From: Streptomyces sp. CB01201
Lineage (GTDB): Bacteria > Actinomycetota > Actinomycetes > Streptomycetales > Streptomycetaceae
Reading direction: 5' to 3'
Assembly: GCF_002803085.1 (NCBI RefSeq)
Contig: NZ_NNBJ01000001.1
Span: 62,001 to 126,000, forward strand
Length of the DNA stretch: 64,000 nucleotides
In this document: positions 18,855 through 27,129 of the stretch, in pieces
How the letters are laid out: every line of letters starts with the position of its first letter
Position numbering within the stretch: position 1 is the first letter of the stretch
The notes under the pieces: model-generated
Told to the model about the DNA's origin: nothing
The model's database searches: none
The model's input: the letters and a program-made list of their open reading frames with translations, nothing else
Made by a program: the position numbers and the translations under genes

Positions 18855-19265
18855 ATAGACCACGCTCGTCGTGACGGAACCCAGCGTGCCGATCCGCCCG
18901 GCGATCTCCTCCAGGTGGCTCATCGAGCGGGCGTTGACCTTGATGACGAAGCAGTCGTCGCCCGTGACGTGGTGGGCCTCCATGATCTCCGGAGTCGCCG
19001 CCACCAGATCGTGGAACGGCTTGTAGTTTCCGTTGGGATAGCGCAGCCGCACGAAGGCGAGGATGGGCCGGCCGAGGCGTTCCTGGTCGACGACGGCCGT
19101 GTAGCCCGCGATCACCCCGGCCTCCTCCAGGCGGCGCACCCGCTCGGTGACGGCGCTGGCCGACATCGAGACGGTCCGGGCCAGCTCGGCGAAGGTGGCC
19201 CGGCCCCGCTCTTGCAGGGCTTCCAATATGCGCCAGTCGGTGGCGTCCGGGGAATACGCGTTCAT
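18819..19265 (-). CDS. Lrp/AsnC family transcriptional regulator
   Basis: The 148-residue product is the full length of the family. An AsnC-type winged helix lies at about residues 5-65 (DATDWRILEALQERGRATFA, then SMSASAVTERVRRLEEAGVI), followed by a RAM ligand-binding domain (HHVTGDDCFVIKVNA). ATG at 19265 was chosen over an upstream extension that is not family-like. It is transcribed divergently from the rhodanese gene across 94 bases, so the rhodanese may be a target, and autoregulation is the usual case. Ligands in this family are amino acids; the specific ligand here is unknown. Confidence 0.9.
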   Translation of the reverse strand: MNAYSPDATDWRILEALQERGRATFAELARTVSMSASAVTERVRRLEEAGVIAGYTAVVDQERLGRPILAFVRLRYPNGNYKPFHDLVAATPEIMEAHHVTGDDCFVIKVNARSMSHLEEIAGRIGTLGSVTTSVVYSSPLPRRAIGH

Positions 19266-19346
19266 GCCGCCCAGACAACCGTGAAATCCCCGGCAGATCA
19301 AGGGATGCCCCGGGGTTCGGACCTTTCGCACGGGACGGGCGGCCCC

Positions 19347-19352
19347 TAGATT
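19347..19352 (+). promoter_or_regulatory. -10 element of a likely leaderless rhodanese promoter
   Basis: TAGATT lies seven bases before the ATG at 19360 with no ribosome binding site between, which fits a leaderless mRNA in the divergent Lrp-rhodanese region. Confidence 0.5.
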
Positions 19353-19359
19353 TTCAGCC

Positions 19360-19872
19360 ATGACGACACAGCTCACCGCCCCTGCCGCCCCGGCCCCGCT
19401 CTCGGCTCCGGACAACCCGGTCCTGCGCGTCGCCCCGGCCGCGCCGGCCGACGCCGCCGCCTACTTCCGTGCCTCCCTGGCCTTCCACGCGGACGTCTCC
19501 GACGTGGCCGCCGCCCTCGCCGACGGCGGCGAACCCGGGTTCGTCGTCCTGGACTCCCGTTCCACCGGGTCCTGGGACCAGGGCCATGTGCCCGGCGCCG
19601 TCCACCTGCCGACCGCACTCATCGCGGAACAGGCCGAGCGGCTCCTGGACAAGTCCGTGCCCGTGGTCACCTACTGCTGGGGCCCCGGCTGCAACGGCGG
19701 CACCCGCGCCGCCCTCGCCCTCGCCGAACTCGGCTTCCGGGTCAAGGAGATGCTGGGCGGCTTCGAGTACTGGGTGCGCGAGGGATTCGCCTTCGAGACG
19801 TGGGAGAGAAGCGAGCGGCGCGCCGCCGACCCGCTGACCGCCCCGCTCGGCGCGGACGACTGCGGCTGCTGA
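19360..19872 (+). CDS. Rhodanese-like domain protein
   Basis: A 170-residue single-domain sulfurtransferase-like protein. FVVLDSRSTGSWDQGHVPGA is the CH2A-type motif, and the active-site loop is Y-C106-WGPG-C111-NGGTRAA, with C106 as the expected persulfide carrier. A second Cys in the loop and a DDCGC C-terminal end add further thiols. It probably moves sulfane sulfur in the cytoplasm; the acceptor is unknown. The gene is divergent from an Lrp/AsnC regulator, suggesting amino-acid-dependent control, perhaps by cysteine, but that is inference. Confidence 0.88.
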   Translation: MTTQLTAPAAPAPLSAPDNPVLRVAPAAPADAAAYFRASLAFHADVSDVAAALADGGEPGFVVLDSRSTGSWDQGHVPGAVHLPTALIAEQAERLLDKSVPVVTYCWGPGCNGGTRAALALAELGFRVKEMLGGFEYWVREGFAFETWERSERRAADPLTAPLGADDCGC

Positions 19873-19977
19873 ACCCCTTCGCGGCGGCGCCCCGGGACGC
19901 CGGACTCCTGGCAGGCGGGGATGCCGGGACCGCCGGACTTGCGGCTGACGGTCCCAGGAACGGACGAACTCCCTTGT

Positions 19978-20006
19978 GGGGGCGGCTCATTGAGAAGGCC
20001 GCCCCC
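19978..20006. terminator. Bidirectional hairpin between rhodanese and DUF885 genes
   Basis: GGGGGCGGC (19978-19986) pairs exactly with GCCGCCCCC (19998-20006) around an 11-base loop, ten bases from the convergent DUF885 stop. Confidence 0.75.
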
Positions 20007-20015
20007 GCCGGGACC

Positions 20016-21692
20016 TCAGAGCTTGGAGAGCTCGTCGACCAGGTCGTCCAGGCCGAGCGAACCCTGCGAGAGGGCCGCCATGTGCCAGGCCTTCAGGTCG
20101 AAGGCGTCACCGTGACGGGCCCGGGCGTTCGCCCGCCCGAGGAGCCAGGCCCGCTCGCCCAGCTTGTAGCCGATCGCCTGCCCCGGCATCGACAGATAGC
20201 GGATCAGCTCGCTCTGCACGAAGTCGGCCGGCCGGCTGCTGTGGCCGCTGAAGAACTCGTGGGCCAGCTCCGGCGTCCAGCGCTCGCCCGGGTGGAACGG
20301 CGAATCCGCCGGAATCTCCAGCTCCAGGTGCATGCCGATGTCGATGATCACCCGGCAGGCGCGCATCATCTGCGCGTCCAGGTAGCCCAGTCGGCGCTCG
20401 GGGTCGGTGAGGAAGCCGAGCTCGTCCATCAGGCGTTCCGCGTACAGGGCCCAGCCCTCGGCGTTGGCGCTGACCTGGCCGACGGTCGCCTGGTAGCGCG
20501 AGAGCTGGTCGGCGATGTGCACCCACTGCGCGATCTGGAGGTGGTGGCCCGGCACGCCCTCGTGGTACCAGGTCGACACCAGGTCGTACACCGGGAAGCG
20601 CGTCTCGCCCATGGTGGGCAGCCAGGTGCGGCCGGGGCGCGAGAAGTCCTCGGAGGGGCCCGTGTAGTACGGGGCCGCGGCGCCGCCGGGCGGCGCGATG
20701 CGGGACTCCACCTTCCGCACCCGCTCGGCGAGTTCGAAGTGGCTCCCGTCGAGCGCCTCGATGGCCTCGTCCATCAGGGACTGCAACCAGTCGCGGACCT
20801 CGTCGACCCCCTCGATGTGCGCGCCGTGCTCGTCGAGGTGGGCCAGCACCTCCCAGGGCCCCGCGTCGGGCAGGATCTTGGCGGCCTCGGTCTTCATCTC
20901 GCCGAGCAGCCGGTGGTACTCGGACCAGCCGTAGGTGTACGCCTCGTCGAGATCGAGCGCGGTGCCGTTGTAGTACTGCGACCAGCGCTGGTAGCGCTCG
21001 CGGCCCACCGTGTCGGAGGCACCCTCGATGCCGGGCGTGTACACGTCGCGCAGCCAGTCCCGCAGGGCGGTCAGGGCGGCGGACGCCTCGGCGGCGGCCG
21101 AGTCGAGTTCGGCGCGCAGGGATTCGGGGCCGGGGGCGGCGAGGCCTTCGAAGAAGCCGGTGTCGACCCACTCGCCGAGCTGGCCGACCACGGTCTCGGT
21201 GGCTCGCGGGCCACCGGACAGCTTGCGTTCCAGGCCGAGTTCGAGCGAGGCTCGGTAGCCCTCCAGGGCGGCGGGCACCGCGCGCAGCCGGGAGGCCAGC
21301 GCGCGCCAGTCCTCCTCGGTCTCGGTCGGCGTGATCGTGAACGCCATCCGGACGTCGTGCACCGGCGAGTTGAGGTTGCTGACCTTGCGCAGCCCCTCGT
21401 CGGCCTCGTGCACGCCGAGTTCGGAGGTCAGGCGCTCCCGCAGCAGCCTGCCGCAGCGCCGCTCGGCGTCGCTGTCCGCGCCGGGCAGGCGCTCGGCCTC
21501 GTCGAGGCGGGCGAGCGTGGCGCGCGCCAGGTCGGCCAGGGCCGACAGTCCTGCGGGGGAGAAGTCGGGCAGCAGGGCGTGGCTCGCCCTGACGCCCAGA
21601 TAGCTCCCGGTGATCGGGTCGAGTTCGATGAGTGCGTCGACGTAGGCGTCGGCGACCTGGCGGGGCAGCGCGCTGCTGAAAGTGTCTGGCAT
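20016..21692 (-). CDS. DUF885 family protein (putative metallopeptidase-like)
   Basis: A 558-residue mostly helical protein. The family hallmark W-YHEGVPGHHLQIA carries an HExxxGHH zinc-binding-like motif, followed downstream by an EGWALYAERLMDELG segment that supplies an acidic ligand. ATG at 21692 has AGAGG eight bases upstream. No signal peptide is seen, unlike many lipoprotein members of this family, so it is probably cytoplasmic. Several members behave as carboxypeptidases or aminopeptidases, so peptide hydrolysis is the best guess, without a known substrate. It stands as a single gene bounded by a terminator. Confidence 0.85.
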   Translation of the reverse strand: MPDTFSSALPRQVADAYVDALIELDPITGSYLGVRASHALLPDFSPAGLSALADLARATLARLDEAERLPGADSDAERRCGRLLRERLTSELGVHEADEGLRKVSNLNSPVHDVRMAFTITPTETEEDWRALASRLRAVPAALEGYRASLELGLERKLSGGPRATETVVGQLGEWVDTGFFEGLAAPGPESLRAELDSAAAEASAALTALRDWLRDVYTPGIEGASDTVGRERYQRWSQYYNGTALDLDEAYTYGWSEYHRLLGEMKTEAAKILPDAGPWEVLAHLDEHGAHIEGVDEVRDWLQSLMDEAIEALDGSHFELAERVRKVESRIAPPGGAAAPYYTGPSEDFSRPGRTWLPTMGETRFPVYDLVSTWYHEGVPGHHLQIAQWVHIADQLSRYQATVGQVSANAEGWALYAERLMDELGFLTDPERRLGYLDAQMMRACRVIIDIGMHLELEIPADSPFHPGERWTPELAHEFFSGHSSRPADFVQSELIRYLSMPGQAIGYKLGERAWLLGRANARARHGDAFDLKAWHMAALSQGSLGLDDLVDELSKL

Positions 21693-21780
21693 GCGGACAT
21701 CCTCTCTGAGCGCGGGCTCCGCGTCACCACCCATCTTGCCGGGACACCTGGCAGGGGTGCCCGGAGCACCCGCGCGGTGC

Positions 21781-23172
21781 CTATCCGCGCCGAGTGGTGG
21801 AGCTCACTCGGGGGCTCTTGGCGAGGCGGGCCGTGACCACCAGGGTGCCCTCCTCGATCTGGTAGTCGAGGGGCAGCCCGAGGCCGCGCATGGCCGCGAC
21901 CATGCCGGTGTTGGAGGACTGGGTGACGGCGTACACGCTGTCGCAGCGGGCCTCCACGGCCAACTCGACCAACCGGCGCAGCAGTTCGGAGCCGATGCCG
22001 CGACGCTGCCAGGAGTCCTCGACGAGCAGCGCGACCTCGGTCTCGTCGCCGTCCCAGAGCAGATGGCCGAGCGCGACCAGGCGCCCCGACGCGGTCTGCA
22101 CCGCGAGGGTGCGGCCGTATCGCGGGCTGAGCAGGTGCCCGAGGTAGCGGTCCGCGTCGGCCACGGGCCCGTGGTAGCGCAGGCCGAGGGTGCGGTCGGA
22201 GCAGCGCTCGTGCAGCGCCTTGGCCGCTTCGAGGTCGCTCGGGGCGGCGCGTCGCACGGTGATCTCGTTGCCCTCGGGCAGCGTCAGGACGTCCTCGCCG
22301 CGCGGCACGCGGGGGCCGAGCCGGGCGTCCAGCTCGACCAGGGCGCGCGCCCTGGCGAACTCGGTCGGGGTGAAGGGCAGATGGGGCCGCTCGATGGTGA
22401 TCGCCCCGCCGCTGGGATCACGCAGCCGCATGACGGTGGCTTCGAGTACGCCCTCGACCGGGGCGGTCTCGCCGGTGGCGCGGCCCGTCAGGGAGACGGC
22501 GGGCAACGAGTGGATGGTGCAGCGCCCGAGCAACTGGCGCAGCGCGAGCGGGAGTTCGGCCGCGTCCAGAGCGGTCCGGGTCGCGAGGCCGAGCACCCGG
22601 GTCGGCGCGTCGACCAGGTCGTGGGCGTCGGCCCGTTCGGTCCAGGTGTCGGCGCCGCCGGCCGCCGCGACGGCCCGGGACAAGTCGGCGGCCGACAGTT
22701 CGGCCGGGGTACGCAGCAGGAACTCGTCCACGGTGCCGTCGGCGAGCGGGTGGGTCTGGAGCGTGAGGATGTCCACACGGTGCTCGGCGAGGACGGTGCA
22801 CAGCGCGGCGAGGCTGCCGGGCGCGTCCCGTACGGTCGTCCGCATCCGCCACAGCGCCGTCTCGCGGGGCGTGCTGCCGCCCTCGTCGTCGGTCGCCGTG
22901 GCGTCGGTATCGCTCGTACCGCCGGTGTCCGGGAACGGGGGAGAGTGGCTGTTGCGGCGGGCCCACCAGATGTGGAAGACCGCCGTGGCGATGAGTGCCA
23001 CGGCCGAAGCGACCAGCAGGAACGGCCCGTCGGGACCGTGTGCGACCACATTCGAGAGTCCGTCGGCGACGGCCACCGCCGTGAAGAGCGCGGCCAGTTC
23101 GACGAGGTCCCGCCGCCAGTGGTGACGGCGGCGGGCGGTCTTGTGGGAGATCTGTCCTTGGATATCCGTCAT
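21781..23172 (-). CDS. Membrane-anchored ACT domain-GNAT acetyltransferase fusion
   Basis: A 464-residue protein with an unusual order of parts. Two predicted membrane helices lie at residues 20-75 (LAALFTAVAVADG and FLLVASAVALIATAVFHIWW). A charged linker follows, then an ACT-like amino-acid-binding domain at about 105-180 (TTVRDAPGSLAALCTVLAEH). A middle segment of unknown fold precedes a C-terminal GNAT domain (about 320-450, with VALLVEDSWQRRGIGSELLRR as the acetyl-CoA loop). This suggests an acetyltransferase controlled by an amino acid at the membrane. The ATG at 23172 opens the family-like part; the frame further upstream is unlike any protein. Substrate unknown. Confidence 0.8.
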   Translation of the reverse strand: MTDIQGQISHKTARRRHHWRRDLVELAALFTAVAVADGLSNVVAHGPDGPFLLVASAVALIATAVFHIWWARRNSHSPPFPDTGGTSDTDATATDDEGGSTPRETALWRMRTTVRDAPGSLAALCTVLAEHRVDILTLQTHPLADGTVDEFLLRTPAELSAADLSRAVAAAGGADTWTERADAHDLVDAPTRVLGLATRTALDAAELPLALRQLLGRCTIHSLPAVSLTGRATGETAPVEGVLEATVMRLRDPSGGAITIERPHLPFTPTEFARARALVELDARLGPRVPRGEDVLTLPEGNEITVRRAAPSDLEAAKALHERCSDRTLGLRYHGPVADADRYLGHLLSPRYGRTLAVQTASGRLVALGHLLWDGDETEVALLVEDSWQRRGIGSELLRRLVELAVEARCDSVYAVTQSSNTGMVAAMRGLGLPLDYQIEEGTLVVTARLAKSPRVSSTTRRG

Positions 23173-23338
23173 GGCATCACTGTGACGCAGCGGTGTTGCG
23201 TGATCACGAACGTTTTGTGACTGACGGGTTAAGTGTGCTTCTGATGCTCTTTTGGCGGTTTTCCACGGGTCGTGGTCTGGAGCGATCGCCTCCGCCGTCC
23301 GGCCTGCCCACCCGTGCTGCCGACCCGTGCCGTTGGCC

Positions 23339-24895
23339 TCACTGTCCGACGAGGCCGGCCCGCAGCACCTGGGTGAAGAGTACCGAACCTCCCTGTGCCC
23401 GCAGCCGCACGGTGAGGTCGCCCGACGCACCGTCGATCTCGATCTCGCCGAAGTTCGGCGGTGCCTCCAGGGGAGAGGCGTTGGCCGCGGCCGGCGCATG
23501 GGTGAAGACCGGGCGCGGGCCGAACGTACCGTCCAGTTTGTTCGCGGGGAAGCCGCCCGCGGCGAGCGGCCCCGACACGAACTCCCAGAACGGCGCGAAG
23601 TCCTGGAACGCCGCCCGCTCGGGTTCGTAGTGCGTGGCGGCGGTGTAGTGCACGTCGGCGGTCAGCCACAGCGTGCCGGTGATCCGGCGGTGCTTGATGA
23701 ACCGCAGCAGCTCCGCGAGCTGGAGTTCGCGCCCGAGCGGGGCTCCCGGGTCGCCCTGGGACACCGCCTCGAAATCGGTGGCCCCGTCCACGACGACGAT
23801 CCCGAGCGGCATGTCCGCGGCGATGACCTTCCACACCGCACGCGAACGCGCCAACTCCCGCTTCAGCCACTGGAGTTGCTCGGCCCCGAGGATCCCGACC
23901 CGGTCGTCGGGCTGCCGGTCGGGGGAGTTGGCGTTGCGGTAGGTGCGCATGTCGAGCACGAACACGTCCAGGAGCGGACCGTGCCGCAGCACCCGCTGCA
24001 CCCGGCCCGCGCGGTCGCCGGTGCCGAGCGTCGAGATCGGGAAGTACTCGCTGAACGCCCGCCGGGAACGGGCCGCGAGGACATCGATGCTCTTCTCGGT
24101 GTAGCGGGCGTCGTCGAGGATCTGCCCGGGGTACCAGTTGTTGCGCACCTCATGGTCGTCCCACTGCACGATGGACGGCACCTGGGCATTGAACGCGCGG
24201 ACGTTGTCGTCGAGCAGGTTGTAGCGGAAGTTCCCGCGGTACTCGGCGAGGGTCTCGGCGACCTTCGACTTCTCCTCGGTGGTCACATTGCGCCAGACCC
24301 GCCCGTCCGGCAGCGTGACGCTCGGCAGGATCACGCCGTCCGCGTAGATGTTGTCGCCGCTGCTCAGGAAGAAGTCGGGGTCCAGGCGCCGCATCTCGTC
24401 GTAGACGCGGTAGCCGCCGAGGTCCGGGTTGATGCCCCAGCCCTGCCCCGCGATGTCCCCCGACCACAGGAAGCGCACGTCGTCGTGCCGGTGGTCGGGC
24501 GCGGTGCGGAAGGTGCCGGTGACCGGTCGGCTCGTACGGTCCGGGTCGTCGGGGTCGGACAGGGTGACCCGGTAGTGGATCTGCTCGCCGGCCGGCAGGC
24601 CGCGCAGCGCGGTGGTGCCGGTGAAGTCCGTCCCCGGGCCGAGCAACGGGCCCCGCCATCTGCGGGCGCGGCGGAAGGATTCGGTCGCGGACGTCTCCAC
24701 CAGCATCCGGGCCGGACGGTCCGAGCGCGTCCAGATGAGCCCGGAGGAGGCGGTGATGTCGCCGGCCTGGACGCCCCAGGAGGCGCTCGGGCGCCCCGAG
24801 CGGGCGAACGCGGGGGCCGCGGCGAGCCCGGTCGGCAGGGCGAGGCCCGCCGACGCGGCGAGGGAACCCTTCAGTACGGAACGGCGGTTGGGCAT
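23339..24895 (-). CDS. phoD: Secreted PhoD-type alkaline phosphatase
   Basis: A 518-residue Tat-exported phosphatase. The N terminus carries the twin-arginine motif NRRSVLKG followed by a hydrophobic Ala/Gly/Leu stretch and AFA cleavage box near residue 31. A fibronectin-like N-terminal domain (ASWGVQAGDITASSGLIWTR) precedes the metallophosphatase core with LWSGDIAGQG, SSGDNIYADG, VQWDDHEVRNNW and LTADVHYTAA metal-binding segments. It hydrolyses phosphate mono- or diesters outside the cell, usually under phosphate starvation with PhoP control. No clear PHO box was recognised upstream. Confidence 0.92.
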   Translation of the reverse strand: MPNRRSVLKGSLAASAGLALPTGLAAAPAFARSGRPSASWGVQAGDITASSGLIWTRSDRPARMLVETSATESFRRARRWRGPLLGPGTDFTGTTALRGLPAGEQIHYRVTLSDPDDPDRTSRPVTGTFRTAPDHRHDDVRFLWSGDIAGQGWGINPDLGGYRVYDEMRRLDPDFFLSSGDNIYADGVILPSVTLPDGRVWRNVTTEEKSKVAETLAEYRGNFRYNLLDDNVRAFNAQVPSIVQWDDHEVRNNWYPGQILDDARYTEKSIDVLAARSRRAFSEYFPISTLGTGDRAGRVQRVLRHGPLLDVFVLDMRTYRNANSPDRQPDDRVGILGAEQLQWLKRELARSRAVWKVIAADMPLGIVVVDGATDFEAVSQGDPGAPLGRELQLAELLRFIKHRRITGTLWLTADVHYTAATHYEPERAAFQDFAPFWEFVSGPLAAGGFPANKLDGTFGPRPVFTHAPAAANASPLEAPPNFGEIEIDGASGDLTVRLRAQGGSVLFTQVLRAGLVGQ

Positions 24896-25034
24896 CGGTG
24901 TCGCCTCCTGGGGAGGTGGTCGCTGGCTGCCCAGCCATGCCTAGTGGGCGCCTGCGGCGCGCGTGCGAACACCGGGTGAACAACCGGCCCGCGCCCCCGT
25001 GGGCCGGACCGGTGAGGCGGTGCGGGGGATCGGA

Positions 25035-25907
25035 TCAGGCGAGCTGGATCGTCGGACGCGCCGGAAGGGCGCCCACCGGGCGGCTTCCGTCCAGGATGAC
25101 GCGGGTGACCAGGGCGGGGTCGTCGTTCATCGGCACATGACCGCAGCCCGGCAGCCGTACCAGCCGGGCGCCGGGGACGGTGAGCTTGGCGCGTACGCCC
25201 TGGCGGCGCAGCAGCAGCCGGTCCTTGCTGCCCCAGGCGACGGTCACGGGAACGCCGGGCACGTCGTCCGTGAAGCGGGCCCCCTGCCCGGCGAGCAGGG
25301 TCTGCTCGAAGCCCGGGGCGTTGCGCAGCGCCAGCGTCTCGGCCACCACGGCCTCGGGGGAGCGCCGGGCGGGCCGGGCGTAGATCATGCTGGTCAGCGC
25401 GGTGCGCCCGGCGGCCGTGCGCGACATCCGCTCGATGACCGGGAGCGGCAGAGCCTTCGCCGCGTGCCGCATGGTGCGCAGGACGGTGAACGCGTACTGC
25501 CGCTCGGACGGCGTCCAGAAACCCGCGGGTGAGAGCGCCGTCACGGACCGTACGAGCTTCTCGCGGCCCAGTTCCAGGGCGAGCAGCCCGCCGAGCGAGT
25601 TGCCCGCGACGTGCGGCCGGTCGATGCCGAGGGCCGCGCACAGCGCACCAAGGACCGGCACCACGGTGGCCAGGCCGTAGGAGACGCCGTCGGGCAGTGC
25701 GGGCGAGGCGCCGAAGCCGGGCAGATCGATCGCGATCACCTCGCGGTCGGCGGCGAGGAGATCGACGACCGGGTCCCAGGCCTGGTGGTGGTGGCCGATG
25801 CCGTGGAGCAGGAGGAGCGGCTCGCCGCTGCCCTCGCGCCGGTAGGTGACCGAGGTGGAGCGGCTCCCCAGGGGGGTGTCGATCGTGAACGAGACCTCTG
25901 CGCTCAT
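25035..25907 (-). CDS. Alpha/beta hydrolase
   Basis: A 290-residue hydrolase with LLLLHGIGHHHQAWDP (oxyanion loop), IDLPGFGASP, and the nucleophile elbow G-N-S104-LGG. DRLLLRRQG and GCGHVPMNDDP near the C terminus supply the acid and His. ATG at 25907 follows AGGGAG. No signal peptide is seen. The substrate is unknown; the closest sequence style is the MhpC/haloalkane-dehalogenase-like group. A 14-base palindrome upstream (25959-25972) may be its operator, and the same palindrome type precedes the SGNH hydrolase at 42.8 kb. Confidence 0.87.
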   Translation of the reverse strand: MSAEVSFTIDTPLGSRSTSVTYRREGSGEPLLLLHGIGHHHQAWDPVVDLLAADREVIAIDLPGFGASPALPDGVSYGLATVVPVLGALCAALGIDRPHVAGNSLGGLLALELGREKLVRSVTALSPAGFWTPSERQYAFTVLRTMRHAAKALPLPVIERMSRTAAGRTALTSMIYARPARRSPEAVVAETLALRNAPGFEQTLLAGQGARFTDDVPGVPVTVAWGSKDRLLLRRQGVRAKLTVPGARLVRLPGCGHVPMNDDPALVTRVILDGSRPVGALPARPTIQLA

Positions 25908-25958
25908 GGGGCTGCTCCCTGTCCCGCGGTCCGCGGTTGGACATCCTGTCAGCAACAA

Positions 25959-25972
25959 CTACCGCTCGGTAG
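25959..25972. promoter_or_regulatory. CTACCG-N2-CGGTAG palindrome upstream of hydrolase
   Basis: CTACCG, two bases, then CGGTAG form a perfect palindrome 51 bases upstream of the hydrolase start. The size and symmetry suit a TetR-family operator. An identical pair of arms occurs at 42802-42815. Confidence 0.55.
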
Positions 25973-26147
25973 CTTGGAGTTCAAGAGACATACCGGACAG
26001 GGGGTGGCCGGGCGGCTCTCGCCGTTCGCGGCCCGAGCCCCGGCCGTTCCCGAAGCGGGCCCTTTGTCGCAGGCCCTTCACGACGGCACGAACGTCGTGT
26101 GAACGCTCTGCGGCAACCCTCGTGTGCGCTCCGTAACGGAACGAGGA

Positions 26148-26182
26148 TTGGTCTTGACCAAGGGGGTGGGCCGCCCTATGGT
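26148..26182 (+). promoter_or_regulatory. Promoter with DasR-like operator for the GntR gene
   Basis: TTGACC (26154-26159) and TATGGT (26177-26182), 17 bases apart, make a good housekeeping-type promoter. The -35 lies inside the palindrome TTGGTC-TT-GACCAA (26148-26161), which resembles the known DasR-responsive element core TGGTCTAGACCA. Binding by DasR or by the GntR protein encoded just downstream would block this promoter. Confidence 0.65.
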
Positions 26183-26260
26183 CGCAGAGTTAGTGCAGGA
26201 ACCTTTAATAAACAAGGGCACGGAAAGCCGCCGCGGACACGGCGATTGCGGAGGATCAGG

Positions 26261-27025
26261 GTGGGGACCACGCAGCTGGAATCGGTGCCGGAACCGAAGT
26301 ACTGGCACCTCAAGACGGTACTCAGCGAGGCACTCGACTCGGACTTCGCGGTGGGCGAGATCCTGCCCAACGAGCGTGACCTCGCGGCCCGGTTCGGTGT
26401 CGCACGCGCCACGCTCCGCCAGGCCCTTGAGCAACTCGAACTCGAAGGCAGGCTCCAGCGCCGCCGCGGCGTCGGCACCACCGTCGCCCCGCCGCGCACC
26501 GCCGTCTCGGTCGCCACCGCCCGGCACGACTGGCCCGGTGCGCCCGGCGACGACTGGCAGACCGCCGACGCGACGACCGCCGTACCGCCCGCCGCGGTGC
26601 GCGGCCTGTTCGGCGCGGCGGGGGGCGAGGAGATGCACATCGTCCGCCGCACCCGCGTGGCACACGGCCAGGCCGTCGCCGCCGAGCTGCTCTACGTTCC
26701 GGCCGGCTCGGTGCCCGAGCTGTCCGCGATCGACGTGCCCCCGAGCCCGGCCCGCGGCCGTGCCGTGCTGCGCGAACTCCAGCGTCTGGACCTCGAAGGC
26801 CAGGACCGCGCCGTCGAACTGGGCTCGGCCCGCGCCGACGACGCCAAGGAACTCGACCGGCTCCCCGGTGCCCCCGTCCTCGTCGTGACCACCCGCTACT
26901 TCGCCGAGGGCCGCACCATGGCGGTCTCCGTCGCGACCTACCGCGCCGACACCTGCCGCCTCACCTTCGGGGACTCGGGCGATGTGGAGATCAGCCACCC
27001 GGGCCAGCAGCGCCGCGCCTCCTGA
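26261..27025 (+). CDS. GntR/HutC family transcriptional regulator
   Basis: The 254-residue product starts at GTG with GGAGG six bases upstream. An N-terminal winged helix of GntR type spans about residues 8-75 (KYWHLKTVLSEALDSDFAVG, then RDLAARFGVARATLRQALEQ). A C-terminal UTRA-like ligand domain follows (HIVRRTRVAHGQAVAAELLY and VLVVTTRYFAEGRTMAVS). This is the HutC/DasR subfamily, whose ligands are often phosphosugars or small metabolites. It faces a ROK-type repressor gene convergently, so both neighbours could belong to sugar control, but no transporter is adjacent. Autoregulation via the palindrome in its promoter is likely. Confidence 0.9.
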   Translation: MGTTQLESVPEPKYWHLKTVLSEALDSDFAVGEILPNERDLAARFGVARATLRQALEQLELEGRLQRRRGVGTTVAPPRTAVSVATARHDWPGAPGDDWQTADATTAVPPAAVRGLFGAAGGEEMHIVRRTRVAHGQAVAAELLYVPAGSVPELSAIDVPPSPARGRAVLRELQRLDLEGQDRAVELGSARADDAKELDRLPGAPVLVVTTRYFAEGRTMAVSVATYRADTCRLTFGDSGDVEISHPGQQRRAS

Positions 27026-27051
27026 CCCGCGGTCCACCGCCGGAAACCGTA

Positions 27052-27082
27052 CGGCCCGCAGCTCCCGGAGAGCGGCGGGCCG
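27052..27082. terminator. Hairpin between convergent GntR and ROK genes
   Basis: CGGCCCGC pairs with GCGGGCCG, and inside it GCTC pairs with GAGC, giving a stem of about 12 pairs with a CCGGA loop. It is 27 bases past the GntR stop. Confidence 0.7.
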
Positions 27083-27129
27083 AAGCGCCGTGACGGCACC
27101 TGGGACGTCGTGGGCTCGTACGGGGTGGC

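Larger units (their letters stand above)
25908..26260. other. Divergent promoter region between hydrolase and GntR gene
   Basis: No gene is seen in these 353 bases. They hold the CTACCG-type palindrome near the hydrolase (25959-25972), a DasR-like palindrome overlapping a good promoter (26148-26182), and a leader of unusually low GC around 26190-26220. Confidence 0.6.
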
